A stretch of 25,995 nucleotides of DNA from DASUGC01 sp035606665 (GTDB lineage Bacteria > Acidobacteriota > Vicinamibacteria > Vicinamibacterales > SCN-69-37), in assembly GCA_035606665.1 (NCBI GenBank), contig DATNEY010000052.1, positions 1 through 25,995 on the forward strand, in the 5' to 3' direction. How positions within the stretch are numbered: the first letter of the stretch is position 1; every line of letters starts with the position of its first letter. A program made the translations under genes and the position numbers. Below are positions 1 to 7,075 of the stretch, piece by piece. The notes beneath the pieces were generated by a model. That model saw only the letters and a list, made by a program, of their open reading frames with translations. It searched no databases and was not told the origin of the DNA.

Positions 1-912
1 GCCGACCAGCGGGGATCGAATCGCGATCCGGCCGCGCGGCGTTTCGACCTCGAAGGTCAGGCCGTCGAGCGAGGCGTGCACGCCCTCGGCGCGGACATCC
101 GCCGGGTGGTCAATGCCGTACGTCATGACGCGCGGCAGGCTGCGCGCCAGCTCGCGGCCCCGCGGGTCGTCGACGTTGACGATGGCGGGCGCGCCCTCGG
201 GCAGCCCGTCGAACAGCCGCCGCTTGGCCTCGAAGTAACGCTGCATGTCGCCGTGAAAATCGAGATGGTCGCGCGTGAGGTTCGTGAAAATGCCGGCTGC
301 GAATCTCACGCCGGCGACGCGCTGGAGCACGAGCGCGTGGGAAGAGACTTCCATCGCGCAGGCCTTGCAGCCGCGGTCGGCCATTTCGCGAAGGAGCCGC
401 TGGACTTCCGGCGACTCGGGCGTCGTGTGCGACGCGTCGCGCTCGTCCGAGGGATTCGGTCCCACGCGGACCGTCACTGTGCCGATACGGCCGCACGGCA
501 ACCCCGCGGCGTCGAAGACTGCCGCGAGGAGATACGTGGTCGTGGTCTTGCCGTTGGTGCCGGTCACGCCGACGACCGTCAGCGATTCGCTGGGCTGGCC
601 GTAGACCTGGCCGGCGAGTTCGGCCATCGCCAGCCGCGCGTCAGGGGTCCGCAGCCACGGAACGTCCAGGCCCGGCGGCTCCGGCGTTTCGGCCACGATC
701 GCGGCGGCGCCGCGGCGCGCGGCCTCGGCCGCGAACTGAGCGCCGTCCGTGCGCTGTCCGCGAATCGCGACGAACACGACGCCTGAGGCGGCGGCGCGCG
801 AATCGTGCGTGACGCCGGTAACCACGAGGTTGGTGCGTCCGGCGCGCTCGATCCGCGCGCGCGCGTCCGGAGCGAGCGAACGCACCGCCGCGGTCAGCGC
901 GCCCAGTGTCAT
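1..912 (-). CDS. murE: UDP-N-acetylmuramoyl-tripeptide synthetase MurE (3' end cut off)
   Basis: Cytoplasmic ATP-dependent ligase that adds the third residue (diaminopimelate or lysine) to UDP-MurNAc-L-Ala-D-Glu in peptidoglycan synthesis. The visible 304 residues show the N-terminal Mur domain with THDSRA at residues 35-40, then the ATP-binding P-loop GTNGKTT at 118-124, and the central-domain run EVSSHAL followed by FTNLTRDHLDFHG, which is typical of MurE. The family is usually about 490 residues, so roughly the last 190, including the substrate-specificity loop, lie outside the window; whether it adds DAP or lysine cannot be read. The start is ATG at 912, overlapping the ftsI stop as ATGA, with GGGAG six bases upstream. 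It is the last visible gene of the dcw operon. Confidence 0.95.
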   Translation of the reverse strand, partial: MTLGALTAAVRSLAPDARARIERAGRTNLVVTGVTHDSRAAASGVVFVAIRGQRTDGAQFAAEAARRGAAAIVAETPEPPGLDVPWLRTPDARLAMAELAGQVYGQPSESLTVVGVTGTNGKTTTTYLLAAVFDAAGLPCGRIGTVTVRVGPNPSDERDASHTTPESPEVQRLLREMADRGCKACAMEVSSHALVLQRVAGVRFAAGIFTNLTRDHLDFHGDMQRYFEAKRRLFDGLPEGAPAIVNVDDPRGRELARSLPRVMTYGIDHPADVRAEGVHASLDGLTFEVETPRGRIAIRSPLVG

Positions 913-3023
913 CGACCGCTCCCGTCCGCGGCCGGATGACGGCGCAGCCGAATGAGACCGGTGTTGCCGGTATCGACGAACTCTCCGGGCATGGGCGACT
1001 GCGTGACCACCACGCCGTCGCCATCCGCGTTCATCGCGATCCCCAGGGCATTCGCGATCCGAAGCGCGTCTCTGAGCGTGAGCCCCCGGATGTCCGGCAT
1101 GACCGGGCGGCCGCCGACCTGGGTAATCGTCGGCAGCGATCTGCGCGGCGACGGCGGCAGAATCTGGTTTGCCACGGCGACGATCGGAGCCGCGGGATTC
1201 ACCGACGGCGTCGCACCAACCTGCTGCAGCGCGGCCTCGGCGATCTTCCGGAAGATTGGCGCGGCGACCACGCCGCCATATGCGGGCCCCTTCCTCGGCG
1301 TGTCGATGACGACGAGAATCGTGAGCGCCGGCTGGCGGGAGGGTGCGAATCCGACAAATGACACGTTGAAGTCGCTCTCGGAATACCGCCCATCGACGAC
1401 CTTGGCGGCCGTTCCGGTTTTGCCGGCGACGCGGAACCGCTTCAGTGCCGCTTCCTTCGCGGTCCCGCGCTCGACGACGCCTTCCATGAGCGCGGTCATC
1501 GTCAGGGCGGTCTCGGGCGACATCACGCGACGGAGAACTTTTGGTTCCGTGACTTCACGGCGGCCGTCTTTCGTGACAGAGCGCAGGATGTGCGGCTCGA
1601 CCAGCAGGCCCCCGTTGGCAACCACGCTCGCCGCGGACGCCATCTGCAACGGTGTGACGCCGACCTGGTATCCCATCGAGATCGACGCCAGCGTGCTGTC
1701 GTCGATCTGCCCGGTCGCCGGGATCCGGCCACGCGACTGTCCTGGGAAGTCCGGAGAAAGCGCCTGGCCGAATCCGAACCGGCGGACGTGCTGCATGAGC
1801 CGCTCACCACCGATTCGCTGGCCGATCTTGATGGCGCCGACGTTACTCGACTTGATCAGGACGTCCTCGAAACTCAGCACGCCGTAGTTGTGGTGCTGCG
1901 CCTCGTCGATTGGCTTGCTCCGGCCAGGAATGCGGATGATTCCGGGGCCGGTGTCGATCAGGTCCGTCGTCTTGAAGAAGCCGGCCTCGAGCGCCGCCGA
2001 CGCCGTCACGATCTTGAAGGTCGAACCCGGCTCGTAGGTGTCGGTGACGACGCGGTTGCGGCGGGAGTCTTGAGGCTCATCCCAATAGATGTTCGGGTTG
2101 AACGTCGGATAGCTCGCCTGCGCCAGGATTTCTCCCGTGAACGGATCGAGGATGACGGCGAGCCCGCCGGCCGCGTTCACGGCGCGCACACCGGCGGCGA
2201 GCTCGCGCTCGGCGATGTTCTGCAACCTCAGATCTATGGTGAGTTCGAGGTTGGCACCCGCCGTCGGCGCCCGCTCGACCCGCGTCGAGATTTCGCGGCC
2301 GGTCCTGCTGCCGTCGACCTGCACGAAGACGCGGCCTTTGTGGCCCGCGATCAGGCTGTCGAACTTCGCCTCGACGCCTTCGGCGCCGTGGCCCTGATCG
2401 TCAACAAAGCCAAGCACATGCGAGGCGAGCGCAACCTTCGGGTAATACCGGCGGCTCTCCGCGTTCAGCGAAACGACCTCGGGAAGGCCCTCCTTCTTTC
2501 TTTTCTGAATCAACTCCTGCAACCGGAAGGAAGCGGCAGGCGAGACGAAACGGGGATTCCTCACGACGAGATACTTCCTGTCACCTTTCAAATCCGCGGC
2601 CAGCCGGTTCTGCTCCTTCAGCGTGCAGTCGCCGATGGCGGCGCAGATCTCGACGGCATCTTTTACCGGGTCCTTCGACCTCCTCGGGTAAGCAATGACC
2701 CGGTGGCTCTCCACCGAGTAGGCCAGCATCTCGCCGTTGCGGTCGACGATGTCTCCGCGTGCGGCCTCCGGCTCGAATACGTTCTGCTGCTGTTCGCGCG
2801 CCTTGGCGACAAACGATTCGTGGGACACCACCTGCAGGAACACCAGCCGCGCCTCGAGGGCGACGGCCCAGAACAGAATGAGTCCGAGCGCCACGAGCAG
2901 CCGCGACTTCATGTCGCGCCGCCACGAGTTTTCGAACGAGGCATCCGGACGGTCCTGCGGCTCGAGAGCCGCGCCGACCGAAATGCGGCCGAGGGCCGCG
3001 CGGGTGATCCACTGCTTCAACAT
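909..3023 (-). CDS. ftsI: Division-specific peptidoglycan transpeptidase FtsI (PBP3) with C-terminal PASTA domain
   Basis: Class B penicillin-binding protein that cross-links septal peptidoglycan in the periplasm. The protein has 704 residues: a short cytoplasmic tail, one membrane anchor at about 41-63, the PBP dimerisation domain at about 85-250 (ARGDIVDRNG at 88-97), and a transpeptidase domain with the three catalytic motifs STFK (334-337), SSN (392-394) and KTG (535-537). A PASTA domain follows at about 640-695 (MPDIRGLTLRDAL). Proteobacterial FtsI lacks PASTA; its presence resembles SpoVD/PBP2x-type proteins and is seen in several other phyla. ATG at 3023 is preferred because AGGGAG sits six bases upstream; the later ATG at codon 38 has no clear ribosome site. 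It lies 20 nt after the ftsL-like gene and overlaps murE by 4 nt. Confidence 0.96.
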   Translation of the reverse strand: MLKQWITRAALGRISVGAALEPQDRPDASFENSWRRDMKSRLLVALGLILFWAVALEARLVFLQVVSHESFVAKAREQQQNVFEPEAARGDIVDRNGEMLAYSVESHRVIAYPRRSKDPVKDAVEICAAIGDCTLKEQNRLAADLKGDRKYLVVRNPRFVSPAASFRLQELIQKRKKEGLPEVVSLNAESRRYYPKVALASHVLGFVDDQGHGAEGVEAKFDSLIAGHKGRVFVQVDGSRTGREISTRVERAPTAGANLELTIDLRLQNIAERELAAGVRAVNAAGGLAVILDPFTGEILAQASYPTFNPNIYWDEPQDSRRNRVVTDTYEPGSTFKIVTASAALEAGFFKTTDLIDTGPGIIRIPGRSKPIDEAQHHNYGVLSFEDVLIKSSNVGAIKIGQRIGGERLMQHVRRFGFGQALSPDFPGQSRGRIPATGQIDDSTLASISMGYQVGVTPLQMASAASVVANGGLLVEPHILRSVTKDGRREVTEPKVLRRVMSPETALTMTALMEGVVERGTAKEAALKRFRVAGKTGTAAKVVDGRYSESDFNVSFVGFAPSRQPALTILVVIDTPRKGPAYGGVVAAPIFRKIAEAALQQVGATPSVNPAAPIVAVANQILPPSPRRSLPTITQVGGRPVMPDIRGLTLRDALRIANALGIAMNADGDGVVVTQSPMPGEFVDTGNTGLIRLRRHPAADGSGR

Positions 3024-3043
3024 GACCGGCTCCCTGTGGCCTT

Positions 3044-3436
3044 CTAGCGAACGGCCGCGACGATCGCGCGGTCAGGCGGTGTGGAGGGAGGGACACGCTC
3101 GATCACCAGCGTGTCCCCTTCGGTGGGCTCGACGAGTCCGAGTTCGGCGGCCGCGCGCTGCTGCAGGAGCTGCGGCCGGAGCAGTTGTTCGAGCTCGAGC
3201 CGGTAGCGCCGGCTGAGCGCTTCCTCCCTGGCGAGCTCGTCCTTCAGATCCTCGACGCGGTATCCAGTCGTGACGCTCGTGAACTTCGGCGCCAGCGCGA
3301 TCATGAGCATGGCGACCATCACCCCGGCCCACGCAAGCATGCGCAGGAACTCCTTCTTCTGATCCGCATCCACCTCGCGGACGACGGGGTTGTTTCTGAT
3401 GTCCTGCTTGATGGCGAACTCGAGGTCGATGCTCAT
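3044..3436 (-). CDS. ftsL: FtsL-like small cell-division membrane protein
   Basis: 130-residue bitopic protein. It has a hydrophilic N-terminus of about 30 residues, a single membrane segment at about 34-50 (MLAWAGVMVAMLMIAL), then a charged, leucine-rich stretch at about 58-95 that looks like a coiled coil, and a short C-terminal part. This layout and the position between rsmH and ftsI match FtsL, which recruits and activates the FtsW/FtsI septal synthase together with FtsB and FtsQ. FtsL sequences are poorly conserved, so the name rests on topology and synteny rather than residues. The start ATG at 3436 overlaps the rsmH stop as ATGA and has GGAG eight bases upstream. The frame stays open upstream inside rsmH, but that extension has no ribosome site and would not look like FtsL. 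Confidence 0.8.
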   Translation of the reverse strand: MSIDLEFAIKQDIRNNPVVREVDADQKKEFLRMLAWAGVMVAMLMIALAPKFTSVTTGYRVEDLKDELAREEALSRRYRLELEQLLRPQLLQQRAAAELGLVEPTEGDTLVIERVPPSTPPDRAIVAAVR

Positions 3437-4350
3437 GCCACTTTCTCCACCACCCGCAGCCGCGCGCTCCGCGCGCGGGGATTGCGGGCCACTTCTGCTT
3501 CGCCGGGCTGCAGGGGCCGGCGCGTCACCGCGGCCACCGTGCCCCCGTCCACGAGCCGTCGCATCGTGTGTTTCACGATCCGATCCTCGAGCGAGTGGAA
3601 CGCGATCACCGCCAACCGTCCTGCCGGCCCCAGCAGCCCCGCGGCGTTTTCGACGAACGCCTCGAGCCCGTCCAGCTCCCCGTTTACCCAGATCCGCAAC
3701 GCCTGGAACGTCCGCGTCGCCGGATCGATCCGTTGCCATCCGCCGCCCCCGGCGGCGCGCCTCACCGCCGAGGCGAGATCGCCGGTGGTATTGAGCTCGC
3801 CCCTGTCGCGCACCGCCAGAATCGATCTGGCGATCTGCCGTGAACGCCGCTCCTCACCGAACCGATAGATGACGTCGGCCAGGGTCCCGGGATCCACCTC
3901 CGCCAGCCGCGCGATCAACGGTTCGCCGCTCGACCGATCCATCCGCATGTCGAGCGGTCCACTGTGCCGAAAACTGAACCCGCGGCCGGCGTCGTCGATC
4001 TGCATCGACGACACGCCGAGATCCGCCAGGATTCCGCTCGCCGCCTCGATCGATCGCTCCCGCATCACGCGGCCGATCTCGCGATAGTCGGCGTGCACGA
4101 ACTCAACGCAACCCAGCCGCTCCTTCAGGCGATCGCGCGCGATGACGAGCGCCTGTTCGTCCCGGTCGATCGCGACTACCCGCCCCGCCCCGGCCTCGAC
4201 GAGCGCCGCGATGTGCCCGCCCGCGCCCGCCGTACAATCGACGTAGATGCCGTCAGCCCGTGGCGCCAACATCGACACGACTTCGGCCACGAGGACCGGA
4301 GCGTGCCGTCCGTCAGATTCCGTGCTCCGCGAGCGCTCGTGCGTCGTCAT
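3433..4350 (-). CDS. rsmH: 16S rRNA (cytosine-1402-N4)-methyltransferase RsmH (MraW)
   Basis: S-adenosylmethionine-dependent enzyme that methylates N4 of C1402 in the decoding centre of 16S rRNA. The 305 residues fit the family length. Conserved blocks are HAPVL at 16-20, the SAM-binding loop DCTAGAGGH at 38-46, ILADLGVSSMQ, SFRHSGPLDMRMD, RFGEERRSRQIA, RTFQALRIWVN, AFHSLEDRIVK and the C-terminal RNPRARSARLRV. The ATG at 4350 lies inside the end of mraZ, giving a 38-nt overlap. No other ATG, GTG or TTG occurs in frame before HAPVL, so the overlap appears real. No clear Shine-Dalgarno precedes it, so translation is probably coupled to mraZ. The stop overlaps the ftsL-like start by 4 nt. Confidence 0.97.
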   Translation of the reverse strand: MTTHERSRSTESDGRHAPVLVAEVVSMLAPRADGIYVDCTAGAGGHIAALVEAGAGRVVAIDRDEQALVIARDRLKERLGCVEFVHADYREIGRVMRERSIEAASGILADLGVSSMQIDDAGRGFSFRHSGPLDMRMDRSSGEPLIARLAEVDPGTLADVIYRFGEERRSRQIARSILAVRDRGELNTTGDLASAVRRAAGGGGWQRIDPATRTFQALRIWVNGELDGLEAFVENAAGLLGPAGRLAVIAFHSLEDRIVKHTMRRLVDGGTVAAVTRRPLQPGEAEVARNPRARSARLRVVEKVA

Positions 4351-4756
4351 CCGTGAACGGCTCGCTCTTGAGCTTCGTGAGGAACCGTTCGTGGTTCCAC
4401 ACTTCGAGAAACTCCACCTGGCCGAGGACGTCCACGTCGCCGGTCATTCCGGCAGCCTCTCGGAGGCGGCCTGGAATGAGAACGCGGCCCTGGATGTCGA
4501 ACTCGGTGACCTGTCCGTAGAAATTGACGCGGTCGAGGAACTTGACGCGCGCCGGATGGGTGCTTGGCATCTTCGACAGCCTGTCTTCCACTGCGACCCA
4601 CACCGGCATCGGGTAGATGCGGACGGAGTCTCCAGACAGGCTCGTGACGTACACACCCTTGGCGCCGTGCTGGTCCTCGACAAACGCCTTGAAGGCAGTC
4701 GGGATCTTCAGCCGCCCTTTGTCGTCAATCCTGGCTGAATAACTTCCCCGCAGCAC
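4313..4756 (-). CDS. mraZ: MraZ, transcriptional regulator of the dcw cluster
   Basis: DNA-binding protein with two SpoVT/AbrB-like repeats that represses its own operon in the bacteria studied. The 147 residues contain the two DxxGR signatures at 11-15 (DDKGR, followed by LKIP) and 87-91 (DIQGR, followed by VLIP), plus the C-terminal FLEVWNHERF. The frame is open to an upstream GTG at 4789, but that codon lies at or before the expected transcription start. The GTG at 4756 gives the family-typical N-terminus (VLRGSY) and has GGAG seven bases upstream, so 4756 is chosen. It is the first gene of the operon, and its 3' end overlaps rsmH by 38 nt. See the promoter and pentamer repeats just upstream. 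Confidence 0.95.
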   Translation of the reverse strand: MLRGSYSARIDDKGRLKIPTAFKAFVEDQHGAKGVYVTSLSGDSVRIYPMPVWVAVEDRLSKMPSTHPARVKFLDRVNFYGQVTEFDIQGRVLIPGRLREAAGMTGDVDVLGQVEFLEVWNHERFLTKLKSEPFTDDDARALAEHGI

Positions 4757-4763
4757 CTTTTTT

Positions 4764-4788
4764 CTCCACTTAGCTCCAGATAAGTCCA
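4764..4788 (-). promoter_or_regulatory. Putative MraZ box: three TGGA(C/G) repeats, 10-bp period
   Basis: Reading the minus strand, TGGAC (4788-4784), TGGAG (4778-4774) and TGGAG (4768-4764) are separated by two 5-base spacers. E. coli MraZ is known to bind direct TGGGN pentamers separated by 5 nt upstream of mraZ; this arrangement has the same geometry with an A in place of the third G. The array spans the expected transcription start, and its last unit is also the mraZ Shine-Dalgarno. Binding here could block both transcription and translation. The assignment is an inference from spacing and position. Confidence 0.55.
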
Positions 4789-4792
4789 CGAG

Positions 4793-4821
4793 ATAGTAGA
4801 GGTACGTTTGGGACGTGTCAA
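4793..4821 (-). promoter_or_regulatory. Sigma70-type promoter of the mraZ/dcw operon
   Basis: On the minus strand, a perfect -35 TTGACA (4821-4816) is followed after exactly 17 bases by TACTAT (4798-4793), which matches the -10 consensus at four of six positions including the key T, A and final T. The expected transcription start is near 4787-4785, leaving a leader of about 30 nt before the GTG at 4756. This is the best promoter match found in the window. Confidence 0.82.
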
Positions 4822-4857
4822 CCGTAAATAACAGAGCGTACTGGACTTACGTCTAAC

Positions 4858-4882
4858 TTTCGCCAGAGAACATCTGGCGAAA
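4858..4882. promoter_or_regulatory. Perfect 10-bp-arm palindrome, candidate operator between divergent genes
   Basis: Left arm TTTCGCCAGA (4858-4867), spacer GAACA, right arm TCTGGCGAAA (4873-4882). It lies in the 156-bp region between the divergent dcw operon and the ychF-like gene, about 30 bp upstream of the ychF start and 37 bp upstream of the mraZ -35. Neither strand has a T-run after the hairpin, so an intrinsic terminator is unlikely and a regulator-binding site is more plausible. The binding protein is unknown. Confidence 0.5.
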
Positions 4883-4912
4883 ATCAGGCTGCGTGGTACC
4901 ATCCCAAACCGC

Positions 4913-5992
4913 ATGCTCCGCGCCGGCCTCGTAGGCCTCCCCTCCTCCGGAAAGACCACCCTCTTCCAACTGTTGACGAGCGCCCGTGAAGCCCCGCGCA
5001 GCCACGGGAAGACGGAAGCAAACGTCGGCGTTTCACGCGTCGCGGACGATCGGCTCGATCGACTCGCGGCGTTGTTTCAGCCGAAGAAGTTCACGCCGGC
5101 GACGGTGGAATTCGCGGACATGGCAGCGGGCCGCGGCGACGCGAAGTCGCTGCTCGACGTGGTCGCGTATCGCAACGCCGACGCGCTGCTCCACGTCGTG
5201 CGCACGTTCGACGATCCGGCGCTGCCGCATCCGAAAGGCAGCCTCGACGCGCGCCGCGATGCGCAGACGATCGAAGAGGAATTCATCCTGGCCGATCTCG
5301 GCGTTGTCGAACGCCGGCTCGAGCGCCTCGACAAGGATCTGAAGAAGACACCGTCAGCGGAATTGAAGAAGGAACACGAGCTGCTCGTGCAAGGACGCGC
5401 GGTGCTCGACGAGGGCCGCGCGCTGCGCACGCTGGGACTGTCCGTCGAGGATGCGCGGCGCCTGCGCGGCTTTCAGTTTCTCTCCGCGAAGCCCCTGCTC
5501 CTCGTGATCAATCTCGACGAAGCGCACGCCGGCGACGCCGAGCGTGCCGCCGACGCGCACGGACTCACGGCGTGGGTCGCGTCGAGCGGCGCGGCCGCGG
5601 TGGGCGTGTGCGCGAAGATCGAGCTCGAGATCGCGCAGCTCGATCGCGCGGATGCCGCGGCATTCATGGCCGACCTCGGGCTCAGGGAGTCCGGCCTCGA
5701 TCGCGTGATTCGCGCGGCGTACGGCCTCCTCGGCTACATGTCGTTCTTTACGGTCGGCGAGGACGAGTGCCGGGCCTGGTCGATCCCGCTCAATACGCCC
5801 GCCCCGCGCGCGGCGGGCGCGATTCATTCCGACATCGAACGGGGTTTCATCCGGGCCGAGGTCGTGCCGTGCGACACCCTGCTGTCACGCGGTTCGCTCG
5901 CAGCCTGCCGCGATCACGGCGAGCTCCGGCTCGAGGGCAAGGAATACATCGTGATGGACGGTGACGTGATCAACTTCCGCCACGCCACGTAG
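4913..5992 (+). CDS. Divergent YchF/OLA1-type GTP/ATP-binding protein (DUF933/TGS domain)
   Basis: 359-residue P-loop NTPase of the Obg/YchF group, proteins tied to ribosomes and stress responses. Seen: G1 loop GLPSSGKTT at 8-16, a helical coiled-coil insertion at about 115-165, the YchF-type specificity motif NLDE at 200-203 (the family uses NxxE, giving ATP preference), and a C-terminal TGS-like DUF933 domain from about 270 (GYMSFFTVGEDE through GKEYIVMDGDVINFRHA). Odd points: canonical YchF has GLPNVGKST and a DxAGL switch II motif, while here the G3 region reads DMAAGRG at 69-75 without DxxG. It is therefore a divergent subgroup, not the housekeeping ychF. No Shine-Dalgarno precedes the ATG; TACCAT at 4897-4902 may be a -10. 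Confidence 0.85.
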   Translation: MLRAGLVGLPSSGKTTLFQLLTSAREAPRSHGKTEANVGVSRVADDRLDRLAALFQPKKFTPATVEFADMAAGRGDAKSLLDVVAYRNADALLHVVRTFDDPALPHPKGSLDARRDAQTIEEEFILADLGVVERRLERLDKDLKKTPSAELKKEHELLVQGRAVLDEGRALRTLGLSVEDARRLRGFQFLSAKPLLLVINLDEAHAGDAERAADAHGLTAWVASSGAAAVGVCAKIELEIAQLDRADAAAFMADLGLRESGLDRVIRAAYGLLGYMSFFTVGEDECRAWSIPLNTPAPRAAGAIHSDIERGFIRAEVVPCDTLLSRGSLAACRDHGELRLEGKEYIVMDGDVINFRHAT

Positions 5993-6025
5993 TAGCATGC
6001 GCGCGAGTTGCAGGCGGCACGCCTC

Positions 6026-7075
6026 GTGAGCGCGATCAAAACCGTAGTGGTCTGTGAGGCGCAGGTGCCGTTCGTTCGCGGCGGCGCAGAAGCGCTGGTC
6101 CGCGAGCTCGTCCGGCAGCTCAGAATCCAGGGCTTCGACGCCGAGCGCGTGAGCCTTCCCTTCAAGTGGTACCCGAAGGAAGAGATCCTGGCGCACGCCG
6201 CGGCGTGGCGGCTGCTCGATCTCTCCGAGAGCAACGGCAAGCCGATCGATCTCCTCATCGGCACGAAGTTTCCCACCTATCTCGCGCGGCATCCGCGCAA
6301 GGTCACGTGGCTCGTGCATCAGCATCGCGGCGCCTACGAGCTGGTGGGCACGCCGTACAGCAACTTCGCGCATGACGAGCACGACGTGGCGCTGCGCGAG
6401 CGGCTCCTCTCAATCGACACGACGTCGCTCGGCGAGTCGCGCGGTCTCTACAGCATCTCGGCGACGATCGCGAATCGCCTGCAGCGCTACAACGGCCTCA
6501 CGGCGACGCCGCTCTACCATCCGCCGCGGCTGGCCGATCGTTTCAGAGCCGGCGAGGCGGGCCACTACGTCCTCTCCGTCGGCCGTCTCGAAACGGTCAA
6601 ACGCGTGGACCTGGCCATCAAGGCGATGACTCACCTGCCGGCGTCGTTGTCGCTCGTGATCGCCGGCGCCGGCTCGCACCGCGAGCCACTCGAGGCGCTC
6701 GTCGCATCACTCGGGCTGGGATCCCGCGTTCAGTTTCTCGGCGAAGCCACGGATGATCAGATCGTGGACCTGTACGCCGGCGCGCTCGCAGTCATTTTTC
6801 CGCCGTTCGATGAGGACTACGGCTACGTCACGCTCGAGGCGTTCCTCTCTCATAAGCCGGTCGTGACCACGAAGGATGCCGGTGGCCCGAACGAATTCGT
6901 CCGGGACGGCATGAACGGCTGCGTGACCGACCCCGATCCGAAGGCGATCGCCCAGGCGGTCGCCGGTCTCGACGCCGACCGCCGCCGGGCCGCACGCATG
7001 GGCGACGCCGGTTACGATCTGGCCCGGGAGTTCACCTGGACAACCGTGATCGAGAGACTGACCGCGGCGTCATGA
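6026..7075 (+). CDS. GT4-family glycosyltransferase
   Basis: Cytoplasmic GT-B retaining glycosyltransferase that moves a sugar from a nucleotide donor to an acceptor, here probably lipid-linked glycan. The 349 residues show an N-terminal glycine-rich loop (VRGGAE at 17-22), then the C-terminal Rossmann half with LSVGRLETVKRVDLAI at 183-198, and the donor-binding E-x7-E motif at E263 and E271. The acceptor and sugar cannot be told. The start is uncertain: the frame opens at a TTG at 6008, but the GTG at 6026 has AGGCGG eight bases upstream and gives the normal beta-strand start (IKTVVVCEAQVP). It begins the glycosyltransferase block, 33 nt after the YchF-like gene, and its stop overlaps the next gene as ATGA. 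Confidence 0.88.
   Translation: MSAIKTVVVCEAQVPFVRGGAEALVRELVRQLRIQGFDAERVSLPFKWYPKEEILAHAAAWRLLDLSESNGKPIDLLIGTKFPTYLARHPRKVTWLVHQHRGAYELVGTPYSNFAHDEHDVALRERLLSIDTTSLGESRGLYSISATIANRLQRYNGLTATPLYHPPRLADRFRAGEAGHYVLSVGRLETVKRVDLAIKAMTHLPASLSLVIAGAGSHREPLEALVASLGLGSRVQFLGEATDDQIVDLYAGALAVIFPPFDEDYGYVTLEAFLSHKPVVTTKDAGGPNEFVRDGMNGCVTDPDPKAIAQAVAGLDADRRRAARMGDAGYDLAREFTWTTVIERLTAAS

Noticed and set aside
1590..3047. 485-residue open frame on the plus strand
   Set aside because: It is antisense to ftsI, whose catalytic motifs are all present; composition is Arg/Asp/Val-rich with no domain.
4757..4789. Upstream GTG start for mraZ at 4789
   Set aside because: It falls at or before the expected transcription start and would add residues absent from the family; the GTG at 4756 has a good ribosome site.
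4801..4814. TTTGGGAC as a canonical TGGGN MraZ site inside the promoter spacer
   Set aside because: Only one TGGG unit is present with none at a 10-bp distance; the TGGA triplet downstream has the required periodicity.
6008..6025. TTG start for the first GT4 gene
   Set aside because: TTG with no ribosome site; the GTG at 6026 fits better, although TAGCAT at 5993 leaves some doubt.
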